Positions 60,040 to 64,000 of a DNA stretch of 64,000 nucleotides are shown here, in pieces; the first letter of the stretch is position 1; each line of letters begins with the position of its first letter. The position numbers and the translations under genes were made by a program. The notes below the pieces were generated by a model that did not search any database, was not told the DNA's origin, and was given only the letters and a program-made list of their open reading frames with translations. This DNA is from Valencia hispanica (taxonomy: Eukaryota; Chordata; Actinopteri; Cyprinodontiformes; Valenciidae), in NCBI GenBank assembly GCA_963556495.2, contig OY747717.1, positions 3,746,501 to 3,810,500 of the forward strand, read 5' to 3'.

Positions 60040-61235
60040 AACTCCGCCTGCCAAATCTGAAGCCAATGCGGAAGTGACAAAAAACTGCAGTTTCCCCATC
60101 ATCCACTAGGGGCTGGCTGCAGAAAGGAGCAAGTTCCCATTGACTCCCATGTTAAAAATGCCAACTTCACAGCAGAAATAAACATGTTTACAGCCTGGTT
60201 CAGAAAAACATTTTAGGTTTAATAGGTCAGGTTTCCGTCATGACAACTTTGAGGGGGGTATATATTCTTTTATAACTCATCTGCGTAGATGTAATTTGAG
60301 CTTGAAACTATGAATAATAAAGGGCGTGTCCTTTTGATTGACAGGTCTCAGATGAGCCGTCAGCTCCAACAGACTCGGCCATTTCGTTTCTCTGAACTTG
60401 ACCGTCAGTTGCGCTGGCAATGTTTGTTTCGTGGTCGGATGTTGAACTTATCGGACAAAGACGGCTTCCTTTGGTATTGATTGCACTAACAGACTGTCCA
60501 AGAAGTCTGCTCCTTTTTTTTTGTAAGTAAATAATATTTCTGCTGTGCATTTAAGATAACTCTGCTTGGTCAAAAAGGGGTTGAAATTATCACATTTCTT
60601 CTTTACTTAACATATTTATTATTAAAAATTGTTTTAATTAAAATTCACATAGTTTTAGTGAAAGTTATGGACCAACGAGGCTTCATGATTTTATTTGACA
60701 AAATTATTGAATCTGCCTAAAAGGCAGAGGGGTAGCAGAGTCGCTTAACCGCGGTTTTCTGGCTAAAATTAAAGTTTATTTATAAAGCACTTTGCACAGA
60801 CACTGAAGTCACAAAGCGCTGAACAACATAAATCACCGAAAAAGTAGTACATTTAAAAGGGGGATACAGCTAAAAATTAATATAAAGAACAGTAAAAAGA
60901 ATCACAATAAAGTAATGACATAGTGACATTTATTATACTGCAATGAGTAACATTTAAACTTAGATTTTATGAATATTAGAACATGGTACGGGTTAGATAT
61001 TTCGTACTGTTTACAGTTACTCTAAACATTTTAACTAAAAGAAGCACATAACACAATTCACAGTCTGGTCCACTCATGTTAAAATGTTAAACAATTGATT
61101 CAATTGAGATCAGATGTTTGTTAGAAAGGAAGCAAACGGTTCCTTTCAGACAAACAAATTAGCGCTCGCTAACCTCCATTAGCTTCGGTTAGCTCAGTTA
61201 GCTCGCAGCTACATCGGCTCAGTGTTTGATTTGAC
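60040..61235 (-). mobile_element. non-autonomous DNA element, copy 2, interrupted
   Basis: Reverse-orientation copy of 23580-24330. It is continuous from about 60060 to 60767, broken by a 380-base insert, and resumes at about 61149 with GCTCGCTAACC, TTAGCTTCGGTTAGCTCA and GCTACATCGGCTCAG, the complement of 23585-23645. The outer end beyond this is not found. Confidence 0.7.
60768..61148 (-). mobile_element. L2-tail element inserted into copy 2
   Basis: Starts TTAAAGTTTATTTATAAAGC then ACTTTGCACAGACACTGAAG, the reverse of a LINE/SINE 3' tail. It splits the copy-2 element between bases that are adjacent in copy 1 (compare 23650). AAATTA-like bases on both sides may be target duplication. No coding frame recognised. 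Confidence 0.55.
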
Positions 61236-61254
61236 AAGGTTTACAACAGGCTGA

Positions 61255-61610
61255 TGTTTGAAACTAGCAGCTAATTAGACTCAAACTTAGAGGAAATCAG
61301 AGTTAAGTTAGCAGCTAATCATGATGAGGCTAAGCGCTAATCGGTGTCACGATAACAGCTAGTTAAAGTTACTCAAGGAGCTAGTAAGTACGTAAAACTT
61401 TATCTATATAGCACCTTTCATGATAAAAGTTACGAAGTGCTTTGATAAATACAATAAAAAATAAACTGGACAAAATTAAATAAAGGCAGCTGTTAGCTAC
61501 ACAGGGTCAAGCTAACAGCTAACCAAAGATACTCGAAAAAGCTAACAGCTACTCAAAGTCAAGATATCAGGTTTTCAGTGTCAAGCTAATGGATAATCAA
61601 CATCAAAATT
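61255..61610. repeat. degenerate GCTAACAGCTAA array, reverse of 27.2-28.1 kb
   Basis: AGCAGCTAATTAGACTCAAA, TTAGCAGCTAATCATGA, GTCAAGCTAACAGCTAACC and AAAGCTAACAGCTACTCAAA are reverse-complement versions of the minisatellite words at 27.2-28.1 kb. It is split by a LINE/SINE tail (61390-61460, TTTATCTATATAGCACCTTT). Confidence 0.65.
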
Positions 61611-62560
61611 ATATTCAGGAGATAATTTTCGGCATCTAAAAATTCGAAATTGTGATTTTGGGTGGATGCTTTGTTAAATATTCCTACTACCTTTCCCGTT
61701 TGTGTCACACACCTCTGTTTAAAAAAAAAACAAAAAAAAAACGACACCAATGTTCTTCATGAATTAGGCATTTGTAATCTAGTTTCATTTTGCTCATTTT
61801 TGCTCAGCTTTTCGTTATATCGATTTACACATCGCTTGCTCTTATTAAAATGTTTTGCTGTGTTACTTGTGGTTTTCTTTATTTCCAGTCGTTCTTTCTC
61901 TCTGCAGCCGGTCTGATCCAGCTTTCATCCACTAACCAAGTCCCCAACATTGATTTACCTTCACCTCTCATTTAGGCTCAACCACAGGCAGATAAAGAGG
62001 GAGAGGGCAGCTAGGGAAAGAAAGCACAAAGCCTGTTAGTGCTGGTTTCAGGCTGGTAAATTTTACACGTCACTAATCTGTCACTATTTCACACTCCATC
62101 CTCACTTCTTCCTACCTAACCGCCTTCCCTCCACACACTTTAATCTCCCTCTGTCTGTTAATGAGACGTCTTTGCTGCCCCAGCTAACAACTCATTGTAG
62201 ACAAGTGAGCTTTTGTCTCTTGCTGTTGGTTCGTCATTAATTTAGGAGAATTGGTGCAAATTTATACATCAAGTCACCCAACTATGCCGTTAATTGTTAC
62301 AGATTAGAGGGAAGTTCTCATTTTGATAATTTACAATTATGAACATTTAGAAAAAACAAGGAAGAATTGTGAAATACCACTTACTTTGGGTCTGATAAGT
62401 GTTTTTATTTACTTCTGTCTGCTTATCCAGCCAAGAGGTAATCATTAGGATGGACCAGTGGTGTATGTTTCTGTTCAGCGCTGGATTTTATAATGTCCTG
62501 GGCATTTTACTGCTTAGGTCACATCAGGACTGAATTACTAATTCTTAAACACTAGGGGTG
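61611..62560. other. intron, no recognised gene
   Basis: A run with interruptions at 61722-61741. No gene or repeat end recognised; 61970-62240 is unique-looking. Confidence 0.5.
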
Positions 62561-62561
62561 T

Positions 62562-63110
62562 AATGGCCCATGTGTTTGGACTAAATGTATCGAGTAGGGA
62601 TGTAAGAAAATATCGATACATCGCGATATTTTATTTACCTGTATTGTATCGATATTCAAAACAAAAATATTGTTTTTTTTTGTTTTTTTTTTAAGGATTT
62701 GAATGGAACCATTAATGATGACAGTTATTTTTGTAGTAAAATTAAAAGTATAACTGGTAGTTTTGTGGCTGTTTTCACCTTCTTTGTTCCAGTGGATCAA
62801 CTAGATCTAGTAAAAAAACTGGATGTGTTAAAGTATGAAACAGGTTGGAGTGTTTAGAATGATGGGACAGTTTTCCTACTGTTAAATTGAGTTTTAAAAA
62901 TCACAATATATAGTTTTACTCATAGTATCGCAATATATCGAGATATATCGTATCGTCTTCCATGTATCACGATACATATCGTATCGCCAGATTTTTGCCA
63001 ATACACATCCCTAGTATCGGGTATAGCTGTGTGGGTTCAGCACACACATGTACCAAACAACAACAGCGTTGTCTCATACCGGCATTTTTTTTTTGCAGCA
63101 ATAAGTTTGA
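62562..63110. mobile_element. hAT-like host fragment, TAGGGGTGTAATGG end
   Basis: TAGGGGTGTAATGGCCCATG is the left end. It continues for about 30 bases, is interrupted by the MITE at 62595-63013, and resumes with GGGTATAGCTGTGTGGG. No right end was found. Confidence 0.55.
62595..63013 (-). mobile_element. hAT-like MITE, TAGGGATGT family, copy 2
   Basis: Left end TAGGGATGTAAGAAAATATC, right end CCAATACACATCCCTA. GTATCGAG (62587-62594) and GTATCGGG (63014-63021) form an 8-bp target duplication with one mismatch. The interior is the reverse complement of copy 1 (45283-45696). 419 bases. Confidence 0.85.
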
Positions 63111-64000
63111 CAGCGCACTCTGTGCTTAACTGAAGTGCCGAAATGTCAAGCTGAATATAAACATCTGGAGAAAAAAATATCTAATGTTCAAATCCAGATG
63201 CCTGCAGCATTTAACCAGTCCAAAATGCTACACAGCGTAAAAGATGCAACAACACTCCTGGTACTGTCCTGATGCGACAGCTGTGCTTTTATGGTGCATT
63301 CAAGTACATCTGGTACTCTGGATTGTCTAAATATCAAAACAACTCCAAAATGATTGAAAAAAACGTTTTCTCAAATTTCTGCACATTAAAAAAAATCCTA
63401 AACAACAACATTGACTCTTTACAAGGGGTATTATTGTTCCATCCATCCAGGAACGCATCGAAACCAGCCCATCCTTCATTAATCAAAACAAATCTCCAGT
63501 CAGTTCTACAGTGGCCACTTTTTGTTTATCTTGATTGACACGAACCAGAAACGCACCGGACCAGGATTTTTTTTGTGCACCTTTCCATCCCTATGAAAAA
63601 CACATCCGAGACACTAAAAATAAAAACTAACTTGCAGAGCTTCAATGGAAAATAGACGACTTTCACCACGTACGATGCAAACAAGCATTTACCATAACTG
63701 TAGCTCATAAAGGTCGATCAGGCGTTGTGACTCGCTTGGGTCTGGCTTCTTCCGTGGTCAAAGGCTTTCTGAAAGTTCAGTCTCAGATCCGCTCTTCTCC
63801 CTGAACTCGCAGGCCCATCTGCTCTAGGTCAACCAATGCTGATCGACCTACTAGAAGTTGACTTTTAGTCGACATGAGATCTTTGCCGAATCCATTAAGG
63901 AATGTCTGAGAGTCGAGCTAACCGCTATAAGCTACTCAAGTCAAGCTAGCAGCTAATCACTCCTAACAAGAAGAATGGATATCAATGGGTTTAAGTGTAT
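63111..64000. other. intron; short minisatellite relic at the edge
   Basis: Unclassified to about 63900; 63905-63965 (GTCGAGCTAACCGCTATAAG, AAGTCAAGCTAGCAGCTAAT) is a third small patch of the 27.2-kb minisatellite words, reverse orientation, running toward the edge. Confidence 0.5.

Overview
The window is vertebrate nuclear DNA, almost certainly from a teleost fish. The genes are split by long introns with canonical GT/AG sites and pyrimidine tracts. The rest is packed with elements typical of fish genomes: L2/CR1/Rex1-like LINEs, a tRNA-derived SINE, many short non-autonomous DNA transposons with hAT-like ends, and long ATCC, AACC and TA arrays. No prokaryotic gene layout, CRISPR array, tRNA or rRNA gene, or retroviral gag/pol/env was seen.

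One cellular gene is supported. Five exons on the + strand (about 5675-5767, 15796-15914, 18642-18765, 29568-29681, 53172-53399) join in a consistent reading frame and encode 226 codons of WDR7 (rabconnectin-3 beta), a WD-repeat partner of the DMXL proteins that controls V-ATPase assembly and vesicle acidification. They cover the linker between the N-terminal and C-terminal WD clusters. Exons before 5675 and after 53399 lie outside the window, so the whole window is WDR7 gene body, about 99% intron.

Layout. 1-2.9 kb: minus-strand L2-like LINE (SGNH/esterase-type ORF1, then the endonuclease start of ORF2 in the same frame after one stop), followed by an ATCC array. 4.6-7.8 kb: transposon fragments, WDR7 exon A, a 1-kb fold-back palindrome and a hAT-like MITE. 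11.3-13.8 kb: 5'-truncated CR1/Rex1-like LINE, minus strand. 15.8-19.5 kb: exons B and C, an L2 fragment, a MITE and a second ATCC array. 20-29 kb: L2 fragment, nested DNA transposons, a hairpin element, a long-TIR element and a GCTAGC/TTAGCTTGA minisatellite. 29.6 kb: exon D. 30-34 kb: simple arrays, a SINE and a hAT remnant with a BED-finger relic. 37.2-39.9 kb: near full-length second copy of the CR1/Rex1-like LINE in opposite orientation. 43-53 kb: minisatellite, hAT-like MITEs (one with a perfect 8-bp target duplication), L1-like LINE remnant, then exon E. 53.6-64 kb: nested hAT-like elements around a TA array, an L2 fragment, and reverse-orientation copies of elements seen earlier.

Family names of repeats come from motif recognition, not a database search, and boundaries are approximate except where terminal repeats or splice sites fix them. 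The most interesting non-gene signals are the in-frame ORF1-stop-ORF2 LINE, the 1-kb palindrome with minisatellite arms, the layered nested insertions, and several dispersed repeats without a recognised family.
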